DNA from: CALCNS01 sp937897315
GTDB taxonomy: Bacteria > Bacillota > JAAYKD01
Assembly: GCA_036744005.1 (NCBI GenBank)
Contig: DAINOJ010000015.1
Location: forward strand, 1-57,671
Length of the DNA: 57,671 bases
Direction of reading: 5' to 3'
Made by a program: the position numbers and the translations under genes. Below the pieces are notes generated by a model. The model saw only the letters and a list, made by a program, of their open reading frames with translations. It was not told the origin of the DNA and did not search any database. The first letter of the stretch is position 1, and every line of letters starts with the position of its first letter. This document shows, piece after piece, positions 43,934-52,196 of the stretch.

Positions 43934-44386
43934 TTATACCCCTCCTTTGGTTTTAAACGTATCCAAATCTCGATTTAACCGCAAGGTGTCGGCTTCTTGC
44001 TCCCAGCGATTTCCCAATAACATGAGTGCTAAAACAAAGACCTGAAAAACAGATAACAACAGCGGACCCCATGTTGGAGCTAGAGCAAACCACACAAAGG
44101 CCTTAGAAGTGAGAAACGTAACAACACCCGAGAAAAGCAACCAGACTACATTCCGAAAGCAGAACAAGCCCTGGCTTAGCGACTGATACTGATCCACAAA
44201 GAACACTTGCGCTAAAGCAATAAGAATGCTCAAGAACAACATATGAAATAAGTGTAAGACTCGAATTTCAAAAACACCCTGAAAGAAGAAAATGAACGCC
44301 GATAAAAAAACCATGCTCAAGAAATACATGGCCATGAGTAGTTTGGCATTCATGGCCCAAACATAAAGGTTCTTAAACGCCCTCAA
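43934..44386 (-). CDS. DUF3021 family membrane protein
   Basis: 150 residues with four membrane segments and a charged C-terminus. DUF3021 proteins are habitually encoded beside LytTR regulators and modulate them, as here. The start is a TTG at 44386 after GGAGGGG, 14 bases beyond the regulator stop. Confidence 0.82.
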   Translation of the reverse strand: MRAFKNLYVWAMNAKLLMAMYFLSMVFLSAFIFFFQGVFEIRVLHLFHMLFLSILIALAQVFFVDQYQSLSQGLFCFRNVVWLLFSGVVTFLTSKAFVWFALAPTWGPLLLSVFQVFVLALMLLGNRWEQEADTLRLNRDLDTFKTKGGV

Positions 44387-44400
44387 GATGGAACCCCTCC

Positions 44401-44838
44401 TTATGACTTCAATAATCGTGCTCTCAGCAGCTTGGCATAGTGTCGTGAAATCACAATCTTCTCTTTGTTGGTTAAAGTAGCCACAATACGTCCCCCAAAC
44501 TCGCTACGCAAAGCATCAATACCATGCAGATTGACCACCATGCTCTTGGAACAATGAATAAAGCCCCAAGCGGCAAACTCGGTTGCCAAATCAGCTAAAG
44601 TAGAAGAGACCGGTAAAACCTTATCTAAGGTATAGGCAAATACTTTTTGGTCAACCGACTCGAAATATAAAATCTCGTTAGGGGAGAGCAGACGAAATTC
44701 ATCTTCGCTCTTCAGCGGAATCTTCTTCTCGCGGGATTGTAGCCAGAGTAACAGCTCTTTAATATCCTCATCTTCTACATCGTAACGAAGGATGATTTCT
44801 TTCTCTATTCCCGGTTGTTGCACCTGGGTGATCTTCAT
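44401..44838 (-). CDS. LytTR DNA-binding regulator
   Basis: 145 residues: an N-terminal helper region (1-55) and a C-terminal LytTR domain (SPNEILYFESVDQKVFAYT...FIHCSKSMVVNL...ISRHYAKLL). No receiver domain is present. It heads the operon with DUF3021 and the ABC exporter, so it probably controls it. AGGAGGG before the ATG at 44838 sets the start. Confidence 0.92.
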   Translation of the reverse strand: MKITQVQQPGIEKEIILRYDVEDEDIKELLLWLQSREKKIPLKSEDEFRLLSPNEILYFESVDQKVFAYTLDKVLPVSSTLADLATEFAAWGFIHCSKSMVVNLHGIDALRSEFGGRIVATLTNKEKIVISRHYAKLLRARLLKS

Positions 44839-44858
44839 CGTCATCCCTCCTTGCATTT

Positions 44859-44887
44859 ACTATATAACCATTTCCAAAAAAAGACAA
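44859..44887 (-). promoter_or_regulatory. Promoter of the LytTR operon
   Basis: Minus strand TTGTCT, 17-base spacer, TATAGT. Confidence 0.65.
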
Positions 44888-44976
44888 TACACCAAAAGGT
44901 AAGTGGCATAAAATTGCCGTTAAGATGCACGTGGCTCTACAGTAGCTTTCGCCAACAACGCCAATGAACCTTTTCC

Positions 44977-45005
44977 TTGACCAAAAAGCTTGCCAATGAT
45001 ATACT
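44977..45005 (+). promoter_or_regulatory. Promoter of ssrA
   Basis: TTGACC, 17-base spacer, TATACT. A TGCTCC/GGAGCA hairpin (45011-45026) lies between it and the mature RNA. Confidence 0.8.
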
Positions 45006-45033
45006 TTTAATGCTCCTCGCGGAGCAAACACAT

Positions 45034-45386
45034 GGGGGCGCAATGGTTTCGACGGGGATAGGATTGGATTGGTAAGCGAGCTGTGGACCAGGGCCACAAT
45101 AAAACTTGGACAGACAGATAACTGTCAACAATAATCAATTAATCGCTGCTTAGTAAATAAGTAGCCGTTCGACCAGCCTGCCGCCGACGGGGCTGGAAGA
45201 GCGTCAAATAGTTGGCTACCCATGGAGAGAGGTCTGTGTCTCCACCGGGGAAATTCACGGAATAGTGTAGGGCTGATTCGGTAACCGGAAGCAACCCGAG
45301 GCGATAGCTCAAATTGGTTACTGCGCTCGGAGAAAGCCTTTTGGATTCATTTTCGGACACGAGTTCGATTCTCGTCGCCTCCACCA
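45034..45386 (+). ncRNA. ssrA: tmRNA (ssrA)
   Basis: Rescues stalled ribosomes. The 5' end GGGGGCGCAATGGTTTCGAC pairs through GGGGGCG with the 3' CGCCTCC, followed by discriminator A and encoded CCA; GTTCGATTCTCG forms the T arm. The tag frame after CTGTC reads AAC to GCT GCT TAG at 45127-45153, giving the predicted tag A-NNNQLIAA. The resume codon is inferred by analogy, but the stop and AA end are clear. Confidence 0.95.
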
Positions 45387-45392
45387 TATAAG

Positions 45393-45421
45393 AACGTCAG
45401 TATTGATACAATGCTGGCGTT
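45393..45421 (+). terminator. Terminator after ssrA
   Basis: AACG-CAG-ATTG pairs with CAAT-CTG-CGTT with two mismatches, then TTTTATTTT. Confidence 0.75.
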
Positions 45422-46096
45422 TTTATTTTGCACATGGTAACCGCCAGAAAGCCTTTTTCGCCGGCATTTTGGCGGTTTTTCTGTTTTCTACCGTTTGTAG
45501 AGTGCAAAGAAAAAGCTCCATCTACTCGTCATATAGGTAGATTAAGCCTTGCATCCGTCAAACGGAAACTCGGCCGTGTGCACAGGGGGCGCACTCACCA
45601 AACGGGAATACTGAGATTTCGAGCAGTGATTTCCCTTTGATGCAGCACGACTCTTGGAGATCCAAGATTTGATACAATAGAAAAAGCCCTCTCCAACCGA
45701 ACAAGGCTGAAAAGGACTTAAAATAAGGACTTCCATGGTCATTTGCTGACTTCGGAAGCCCTGTTCTATTTTACGGATTCCGACACAGGTGTTTCGATTG
45801 GATGGCAACTTACCCTGCAATAACGGCTGTGAGGCAATAGTTAAATTGTTTGGCAAAGTTAAAAAGGTATCTCTGTTGGCATATTTTCGTTGCTGCCGTT
45901 TTCTGAAAGCCACTCGCCGGAGTGGCGTTTCAAATCTGACGGACGAGAGTTCACCGCGTGTGTCGCATACATGCTGAAGGTAACCGGAACACACTCACTT
46001 CTGTTTAGTGGCTGAAGCCACTACTCGATATCGTCCACTAGCCGATTTTCACGTATTCTGGAAACGATAGGTTCGTTAATATGTATGTTTCTCCCT
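45422..46096. other. Gene-free junction between ssrA and the integrated element
   Basis: About 675 bases. Frames up to 150 codons exist, but none has a binding site or a recognisable domain. A hairpin-like GCCGGCATTTTGGCGG and short inverted repeats occur near 45450. Possible residue of an integrase or attachment region; no direct repeat of the ssrA 3' end is visible inside the window. Confidence 0.5.
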
Positions 46097-47365
46097 CTAC
46101 TGCGCATTAGTTTCCATAGCATTATCGTGTAAGGCTTTTTCAATTGACTCAGCCAGCATCATTATTTTGTTTTTATGTACTCCGGTAAAATGATACATAA
46201 GGTAACGAATATCAATTACTATTCCTTGAACTCTTTCGTAATAATGTTCACTACCTTTCCAATCTCCAGTTGCCTCTCCTATATTGGCAAAATTTGCACT
46301 CAAACCAAATACATTGGCTTGTGAATTATAGGGCATGAGAAAAGCATTGTAGACCGGCACATCTTCTCCATAATGCTCTTTGAAACGTTTCTGAGTATAA
46401 ATGTATTCCCCATACGTAATTTGTTTATTTATTGAGGAAGAGTCTGGTAAGTGGTTAGGGATACCAGTTATTCCATAACGGTAGTATTTCGCATCTAGAA
46501 CGTAGATTTGATTGTTATATAACATTACCGAATCTGGTTCCAACGCAACATTTTCTTTTACTTTACCTTTGAGCTTCCAGCGCGTTCTGGGAAAATAGTG
46601 TTGTTTGTCTTTTATTCCGAACACTCGGTCAATCAACTTTTCCCATACATATTCAAAGCTATCAGTACCAAAATAAAACTGCTTCAGGTTTGTTTGCTCA
46701 TCAATGTACTTAAGGAGAGCTATCATTGCTGCAAAAAGGCGCTTATCCATATCATTGTTCGTTCGTGCCAACTTGTCATTAAGCACGGATAAAAACATCT
46801 TTGTGTTCTTTTCTATAGTTGGCTGTGGTGGTAAATCAGGGGTGAATAGCCAACCAAGTTTTTGAAAACTCTCGTATACACAGTATTTGTGTATTTGAGT
46901 AATCAAGTTTTTGTCGTTTGGAGATGACACTCGAACAGTATAATCGGTATACACGGGAGAGCCATCTGCTTGAATGAGCGGTCTTTGCCTCCTGATAGTC
47001 TTTGCCCAATCAACACATCCTCTATCACTTGTCCTAAAAACAGGTTCCTTCTCGGTATAATAGGCGTTCTGCTCTAAATAATAGTTTATTACTTCCATAT
47101 AGGCATTAATGGGAAAGTCTACATATTGAGGTGCATCGAATTTCTTCATTGCGAGTACGCGGTCAGCGCGGTTTGTGAATTCAGCAAGGACTGAAATGAG
47201 ATGCAATATATCACGCCTTATTTCTTGATCTGTTTGAGGTAATTGGTATCCAATTGGGAAATAGACAGTAGCATTGTTCGAATCCGCCTTAATGCCTACA
47301 AAACGGTCTCCTTCGTCATTTTTGTTTATATGGCATTTGTCAAGCAAACGTGAGTCTATGTCCAC
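46097..47365 (-). CDS. LlaJI-family restriction endonuclease subunit
   Basis: 422 residues. The C-terminal part carries a PD-(D/E)xK site: LEPDSVMLYNN followed by IYVLDAKYYR near 275-297. The overall layout matches LlaJI/McrC-like nuclease subunits that work with a McrB-type NTPase. GTG at 47365 with AAGGTGGTG is favoured; a TTG at 47386 is possible. It overlaps the NTPase gene end or starts just inside it. Last gene of the restriction block, nearest ssrA. Confidence 0.82.
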   Translation of the reverse strand: MDIDSRLLDKCHINKNDEGDRFVGIKADSNNATVYFPIGYQLPQTDQEIRRDILHLISVLAEFTNRADRVLAMKKFDAPQYVDFPINAYMEVINYYLEQNAYYTEKEPVFRTSDRGCVDWAKTIRRQRPLIQADGSPVYTDYTVRVSSPNDKNLITQIHKYCVYESFQKLGWLFTPDLPPQPTIEKNTKMFLSVLNDKLARTNNDMDKRLFAAMIALLKYIDEQTNLKQFYFGTDSFEYVWEKLIDRVFGIKDKQHYFPRTRWKLKGKVKENVALEPDSVMLYNNQIYVLDAKYYRYGITGIPNHLPDSSSINKQITYGEYIYTQKRFKEHYGEDVPVYNAFLMPYNSQANVFGLSANFANIGEATGDWKGSEHYYERVQGIVIDIRYLMYHFTGVHKNKIMMLAESIEKALHDNAMETNAQ

Positions 47366-47382
47366 AAAATCACCACCTTGCG

Positions 47383-48483
47383 TCAATTTTCGACTGTATC
47401 CTGTCCGGTAATAGCATTAAACATACCTTCTTTGAAAAAGGCAAATCGTTCATTTCCAGTTTCAGCCATGAATTTGTCAATTATTGCTTCGAGGCTTTTA
47501 TAGGTGCTAACTTCAAAAATGCTTTCCCGAGAAAATTTAAATGCATCGTCCCATAAATATTTAAGGACCTTCTCAGGAAACCTGCTATTCTTACGTTTTG
47601 CCTTGATGCGTATGATTTCGCTTACTTTTTCATCGTCACATGCAGAATCAAACTCGAGGTCGGTTTCTGTTACAAAGTATGTTCCAAGTCTTTTGTCTTC
47701 GGAAGATGTCAATCTTACATTATTGTCAAGTATTTCTTTGTTAATTGCTTGGCAGAATGCTTTCCACGTTACCTGCGTATCAAGAATCTTCTTCTCTGCA
47801 AATGGATGATTATCAAACGAATTTTTAATCATGCGCATAATCCATCTGCGTTGAAACGCAGTATCCAAGGTGAAAACATTTTGGTCAGAGGTGTTCATTG
47901 TTCCGATAATTGACAGGTTTGATGGGATTCGAATCATATGTTCTGGATTATGATACACAATTGCAGCTACAAATGCATTGGTGATTGCATACTCGCTTGT
48001 TCCAATCTGCAGACCATCATCGCCCACAGTATTTCTTCTATCAAGCAATTGAAAAACCTCGCCAAATATTGCTGGTGCATTGCCTCTGTTTACTTCTTCA
48101 ATAATCAGAAAATACTCCGTTTGTGGATTAGTATATGCTTTTCTCAGTATTCTTGTGAATGGGCCTGGTGTAAAAACATATCTGACTTTGTCATCCGCAG
48201 ACACAGTCGGCAGAATCTGTCCAACAAAATCCGAGTATGTGTAATCCGGGTGGAAAACCAGTCTTTCCATTCGAGATTCATCTCCGCAGTATTCATGTTG
48301 AATCGTCCAACTCTTTCCTGAACCAGGAACGCCATATAATAGTGTGTTTGTTGCTCCAGGCAACCGCTCGCAATGGTCATAGTCGACGCTCTCATCTAAC
48401 TGCTCGCACGCGTTTTCTGGAGCAGTATAGTCCAATAACCGACTCAGATTATCCATGGTATCGCGTATTTTGCTTTTATCCAT
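47383..48483 (-). CDS. McrB-like AAA+ NTPase of a restriction system
   Basis: 366 residues. Walker A GVPGSGKS at 51-58. Walker B plus McrB signature FLIIEEVNRGNAPAIFGEV, and STGTMNTSDQ-like IIGTMNTSDQNVFTLDTAFQRRW (sensor and arginine finger). McrB proteins hydrolyse GTP to drive translocation and cleavage by the partner nuclease. The N-terminal DNA-binding domain of E. coli McrB is missing, so specificity must come from another subunit, possibly the preceding protein, whose gene it overlaps by eight bases. Confidence 0.9.
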   Translation of the reverse strand: MDKSKIRDTMDNLSRLLDYTAPENACEQLDESVDYDHCERLPGATNTLLYGVPGSGKSWTIQHEYCGDESRMERLVFHPDYTYSDFVGQILPTVSADDKVRYVFTPGPFTRILRKAYTNPQTEYFLIIEEVNRGNAPAIFGEVFQLLDRRNTVGDDGLQIGTSEYAITNAFVAAIVYHNPEHMIRIPSNLSIIGTMNTSDQNVFTLDTAFQRRWIMRMIKNSFDNHPFAEKKILDTQVTWKAFCQAINKEILDNNVRLTSSEDKRLGTYFVTETDLEFDSACDDEKVSEIIRIKAKRKNSRFPEKVLKYLWDDAFKFSRESIFEVSTYKSLEAIIDKFMAETGNERFAFFKEGMFNAITGQDTVEN

Positions 48484-49279
48484 TTTCTACACCCCCATAT
48501 AAATTCGTTAGAAAATCATCACTTAAAACAGCTTTTTTAATTGACGTGTGCTCCTCGGAATCGCCAATTGACCACTGAGGGCGCTGAATTACGTGTAACA
48601 ACCCTGCAAACTCAAAATACTGTGGTATATACTGATGGCCCTTTTGCTTTTCTACTACATTACGCATTGAAAACTGTAATTTGCCATCTCTATATCGTTT
48701 AATATACTCATCTAGTTCAGCCTCTTCGTCAGTATTATCATCGTGCCGGACACATGTGTTGAGCAAATACCATTCCCATTTATCCATGCGCCCATATTTA
48801 GATAAAGCACGAAGCGTTGCTCTCAGCGGATGCAGATAGGTACCATCACCGTTTTCAAAAAAAAAGGCTTCTAGCGCGTCACAGTACGCCTCTTCATATA
48901 GCACTTTGATTTTCTTATAAGCTATATCTTTCTTTTCATCGTTCAACGATGTTGAGTTCCCTATCCTATACTCAAGTTCTGCCGCCTCGTAAACAATCTT
49001 GCCCCTCTTGCTGAGAAGATTATTTGACTCAATTTTGTTTTTACTACTGAAAGAGGTGTCGATCAAAAAGCCGAAATTCGAGAATATCTTTTTTACGGTT
49101 CTCACGGCACCTGGTGATGTCATCCCCATTTTTTGTGCAAGTAGATCTTGTATAGGGTTACCCCAAGTAGAATGATTGGTAAAAGCAGAATCGGATAAAC
49201 ACTCAATCATGATTCTATACTGACGATGCAATTCTGGACCGATGTTTCGCCCAGTGTAGTCCCATCCACGAAGGTCCAC
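48476..49279 (-). CDS. Unknown protein of the restriction block
   Basis: 267 residues, soluble, no family recognised with confidence. The N-terminal part (NPIQDLLAQKMGMTSPGAVRTVKKIFSNFGFL) looks like a winged helix. Its place between methyltransferases and the McrB-like gene recalls three-gene BsuM/LlaJI-like systems, where an extra subunit may recognise DNA. GTG start at 49279 after AGGGGGTG. Overlaps the NTPase gene, so they are probably made together. Confidence 0.7.
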   Translation of the reverse strand: MDLRGWDYTGRNIGPELHRQYRIMIECLSDSAFTNHSTWGNPIQDLLAQKMGMTSPGAVRTVKKIFSNFGFLIDTSFSSKNKIESNNLLSKRGKIVYEAAELEYRIGNSTSLNDEKKDIAYKKIKVLYEEAYCDALEAFFFENGDGTYLHPLRATLRALSKYGRMDKWEWYLLNTCVRHDDNTDEEAELDEYIKRYRDGKLQFSMRNVVEKQKGHQYIPQYFEFAGLLHVIQRPQWSIGDSEEHTSIKKAVLSDDFLTNLYGGVENG

Positions 49280-49291
49280 TTAACACACCCC

Positions 49292-50557
49292 CTAATCTTT
49301 CTTTAGCACCAATACTTCGTCATACTTTATTATTCCGCCACGATTTCCACGAGGAAGGTGCAGATATCTATCGCGGATAACATATTTAAAACTCAAATCA
49401 AATGAATAACCGTTTCTCTCCGCAATCTCAGTAAGAATCGTTGCGGTTGGGATGTCTTGGTTCCTAATCTTGCTATCTCCCACTACAATAGCATAACGCC
49501 CATTTTTCTTGAGCTGTTCACAAACGGCAATCAAGTTTTTGGCCATATCCTCAAAATACGTTTTAACAATATTAGCTCGTTTCACATCAACGATTTCGAT
49601 ACTCTTCGTCAGCGGTTCAAGCGTTTTGGACTGACTTGCATATATGTACTCGCTATAGAATGATTTTCTTATCTCTGTGCCAATGTATGATTCCCGGCTT
49701 TTCTTTAATTGAGCGTAGCTGGCTAAACCCAGCCAAATATCCTCAAACTTTAAGCTGCGAACATAGTCGTAAGCATTGATATACGGCGGTGAAGTAACTG
49801 CTAAATCAATCTGCTGGTTTCCATTTATGTTCCGCGCATCATTGCTTTTGAGTATTTCGCTTGTACATCCAAATTCAGCAACTGTTTCCGAAAACTCAAT
49901 TATTGCATCTCGATACAACGTCTCTGTCTTATAAAAGAGCTCCAACGGCTCAGCTGGAGTCTTTGGGTATCTTGTCGACACATATGGCTTCGGAGACACT
50001 TCATCCGCGTTTGACGCCTTCCTTATTATTGCAGCCAGCGTCACATAAAGATAATCATGAATTTTATCATTAATTGACGTCAACTCATCAATCGCTGTTT
50101 TCAAGAAATTAATGCCTTTAATTGACTCCTCGCAGAACCACTTATCAATATTTGGAATTTCTGGTTGCGGCGGGCATCTATAACAATCCGGGGTCAGTTT
50201 TCGCATTCTACTAATCGTTTCTTTCAGAAACGAGATGTCTTCTTCGGTATAGACTGTAGTCTTCACCTTTATCAGCAAACGGGCAAATGGGTCAATATCA
50301 ATTGAAATGGCATTTCGTCCAAGAATCATCGCCTCTATTGCAGTAGTGCCTGAGCCGCAAAACGGGTCAAGGACATAGTCGCCTTTTTTGGAGTAAGCAT
50401 TAATTGGAAATCGCGGAACAGCTGAAATATATCTTGTGGGATACTTGTTAAACAACCGGTTTGTCGAAGCCACTATTTTTGCTTTATCTGGAATGATTTC
50501 ATATATCTGCCCTTGGATGGGATTTATAGGAAAGTCATTTAATTTTACTACATCCAT
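49292..50557 (-). CDS. Site-specific DNA methyltransferase B (SPPY type)
   Basis: 421 residues. SAM motif DPFCGSGTT at 64-72 precedes the catalytic TSPPY near 257, the motif order of amino-methyltransferases that make N4-methylcytosine or N6-methyladenine. Target recognition probably lies in the middle and end. ATG at 50557 with GAGG eight bases upstream; a TTG at 50578 would overlap the other methyltransferase. The base methylated cannot be told from sequence, though SPPY favours N4-cytosine. Confidence 0.88.
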   Translation of the reverse strand: MDVVKLNDFPINPIQGQIYEIIPDKAKIVASTNRLFNKYPTRYISAVPRFPINAYSKKGDYVLDPFCGSGTTAIEAMILGRNAISIDIDPFARLLIKVKTTVYTEEDISFLKETISRMRKLTPDCYRCPPQPEIPNIDKWFCEESIKGINFLKTAIDELTSINDKIHDYLYVTLAAIIRKASNADEVSPKPYVSTRYPKTPAEPLELFYKTETLYRDAIIEFSETVAEFGCTSEILKSNDARNINGNQQIDLAVTSPPYINAYDYVRSLKFEDIWLGLASYAQLKKSRESYIGTEIRKSFYSEYIYASQSKTLEPLTKSIEIVDVKRANIVKTYFEDMAKNLIAVCEQLKKNGRYAIVVGDSKIRNQDIPTATILTEIAERNGYSFDLSFKYVIRDRYLHLPRGNRGGIIKYDEVLVLKKD

Positions 50558-50567
50558 TACAATTGCC

Positions 50568-51875
50568 TCACTTTTCAAGTTTAACTATGCTTTCACGAAG
50601 ATATTTTCGAACATGCTCGGTTTTTCTGTACTGTTGAGAACTAGTAATGATAAGCCGCTTGACTGCTATTTCAGTAACCTTGAAGCCTATTCTCTGAGCC
50701 GTCATTGCGAGAAATACGTCGGTGGGAATGATTATTCCGGCATAAGCAGAATTGCTCACTACTATTGCACAGTGGCCACCGAATTTTAGAGCCGAATAGA
50801 TTTGCTTCAGCGATTCTTCCATGTCAGCAAAATAGCCATTAAGCATATCTGGAATGCGATTCGTCCACAATTTTTGAAGCCTTAACAATGGAAGAATCTC
50901 GTCATTTAGTTCTGGCAATGAAAACTGAGTGTACCGCTCGGGCCACGTGGCATGGCAGTGAGAACGTAATGATTTCATCCTGATTGTTTTTTGCTCGGCT
51001 GCTGAATTAACAAACTCTCCGAACCAAAGCTCAAGATAATAGATTTTTGTATAGTCAAAACAATTCGCATATGGCGGTGAGAAGAGGACCATATCAAGAG
51101 AACCATTCTTAATACGTTCGTTGATATTCGTAACGCTCTCTTCAAAAACAACAGGAGTCGGGCCGGTATCATCTTGAGAATAATCCTCAATCATCGATTT
51201 CACTTTACCTTTTATACAGGTATATGCAAATACGAAAGATTCTCCCTTTTTGTACTCTGGAGGCTTTCTCTTAATTTTTAGACCGTTACCTGCCTTGCGA
51301 TATAATGAGCACATTTCAAGAGTGGAAAGCCATGCGAATCGTAGAAGATCTTTAGCGTTACTCCAGGAAAGTGTGGTTATGTATTCTCGGATGTTTAGTT
51401 GCGTTAATAACATTTCCTGGTCAAATATTCTTTGTAGGTATTCGTTATCTGGGGGATTTCTATCATCACATGAATTAACTGAGTGAAGTTCGTCAAGCAG
51501 CCTTTCAAGTTCGACAATATCTGATTGTGTATAATAGGTGGTTTTAATCTTGGTTATAAACGCCGCAAACGGATTAACTTCAAAGCCAAAGGAATTCATT
51601 CCCTTTTCTTTTGCTACAACTAACGTTGTGCCAGCTCCACAAAACGGGTCGCAAATAACACTTTGCGCATTTAGTTCATATTCATCAAAAATTTTTTCGA
51701 CAAGAATGGGAGAAAAGCCTTCTTTGTAATTAAACCAGCGATGACGAGCAAATCTTGCGCTATATACGAAATTGCTATCAACATTCGTGTATGTCGCATT
51801 GTTGAGCTCATTATTAGTAACGTTATATTTCTTGTCGAGCTCAGCGTAAAACTTGCTCAAATCATCGAAATTCAT
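50568..51875 (-). CDS. Site-specific DNA methyltransferase A (SPPY type)
   Basis: 435 residues. DPFCGAGTT at 76-84 and FSPPY near 270, with KIYYLELWFGEF downstream. Same architecture as the neighbouring enzyme but clearly different sequence. Two such enzymes suit an asymmetric target in which each strand is methylated by its own enzyme. They are the first genes of the restriction block, ten bases apart. Confidence 0.88.
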   Translation of the reverse strand: MNFDDLSKFYAELDKKYNVTNNELNNATYTNVDSNFVYSARFARHRWFNYKEGFSPILVEKIFDEYELNAQSVICDPFCGAGTTLVVAKEKGMNSFGFEVNPFAAFITKIKTTYYTQSDIVELERLLDELHSVNSCDDRNPPDNEYLQRIFDQEMLLTQLNIREYITTLSWSNAKDLLRFAWLSTLEMCSLYRKAGNGLKIKRKPPEYKKGESFVFAYTCIKGKVKSMIEDYSQDDTGPTPVVFEESVTNINERIKNGSLDMVLFSPPYANCFDYTKIYYLELWFGEFVNSAAEQKTIRMKSLRSHCHATWPERYTQFSLPELNDEILPLLRLQKLWTNRIPDMLNGYFADMEESLKQIYSALKFGGHCAIVVSNSAYAGIIIPTDVFLAMTAQRIGFKVTEIAVKRLIITSSQQYRKTEHVRKYLRESIVKLEK

Positions 51876-51893
51876 ATTCCTATCCTCAATTCA

Positions 51894-52085
51894 TTAATCT
51901 ATTGCACTTTTTCCGCTATTAATCCATTCGTCAAGCTCGGAGCGTTTGAACTTCCACAGTTTGCCTACTTTATGTGCCGGGACTTTTTCTTTCTTAATCC
52001 AGTTCCGTAGAGTAACCGTTTTCACTCCTAAGTATTCTGCAGCTTCATCAGTATTTATATAGTTTTCACTTTGGTTGTTTTTCAT
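51894..52085 (-). CDS. Excisionase-like HTH protein
   Basis: 63 residues. NTDEAAEYLGVKTVTLRNWIKK and then VGKLWKFKRSELDEW: a winged HTH of the helix_turn_helix_17/excisionase group. ATG at 52085 after GAGGTG. Eighteen bases before methyltransferase A, so it may control the restriction block or act as directionality factor. Confidence 0.85.
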   Translation of the reverse strand: MKNNQSENYINTDEAAEYLGVKTVTLRNWIKKEKVPAHKVGKLWKFKRSELDEWINSGKSAID

Positions 52086-52196
52086 TTTACTCACCTCTTA
52101 ATCAGGTTTGTGCGATCGCACATTATTTATTATTGCATAATATCGCATCAAATTCAAGAAGTTAGTAGAAGTTTGATTATATTTAGGTCTATTTAT

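Noticed and set aside
45542..45994. 150-codon minus-strand frame after ssrA
   Set aside because: No ribosome binding site, unusual composition rich in Arg, Ser and Cys, no family resemblance.
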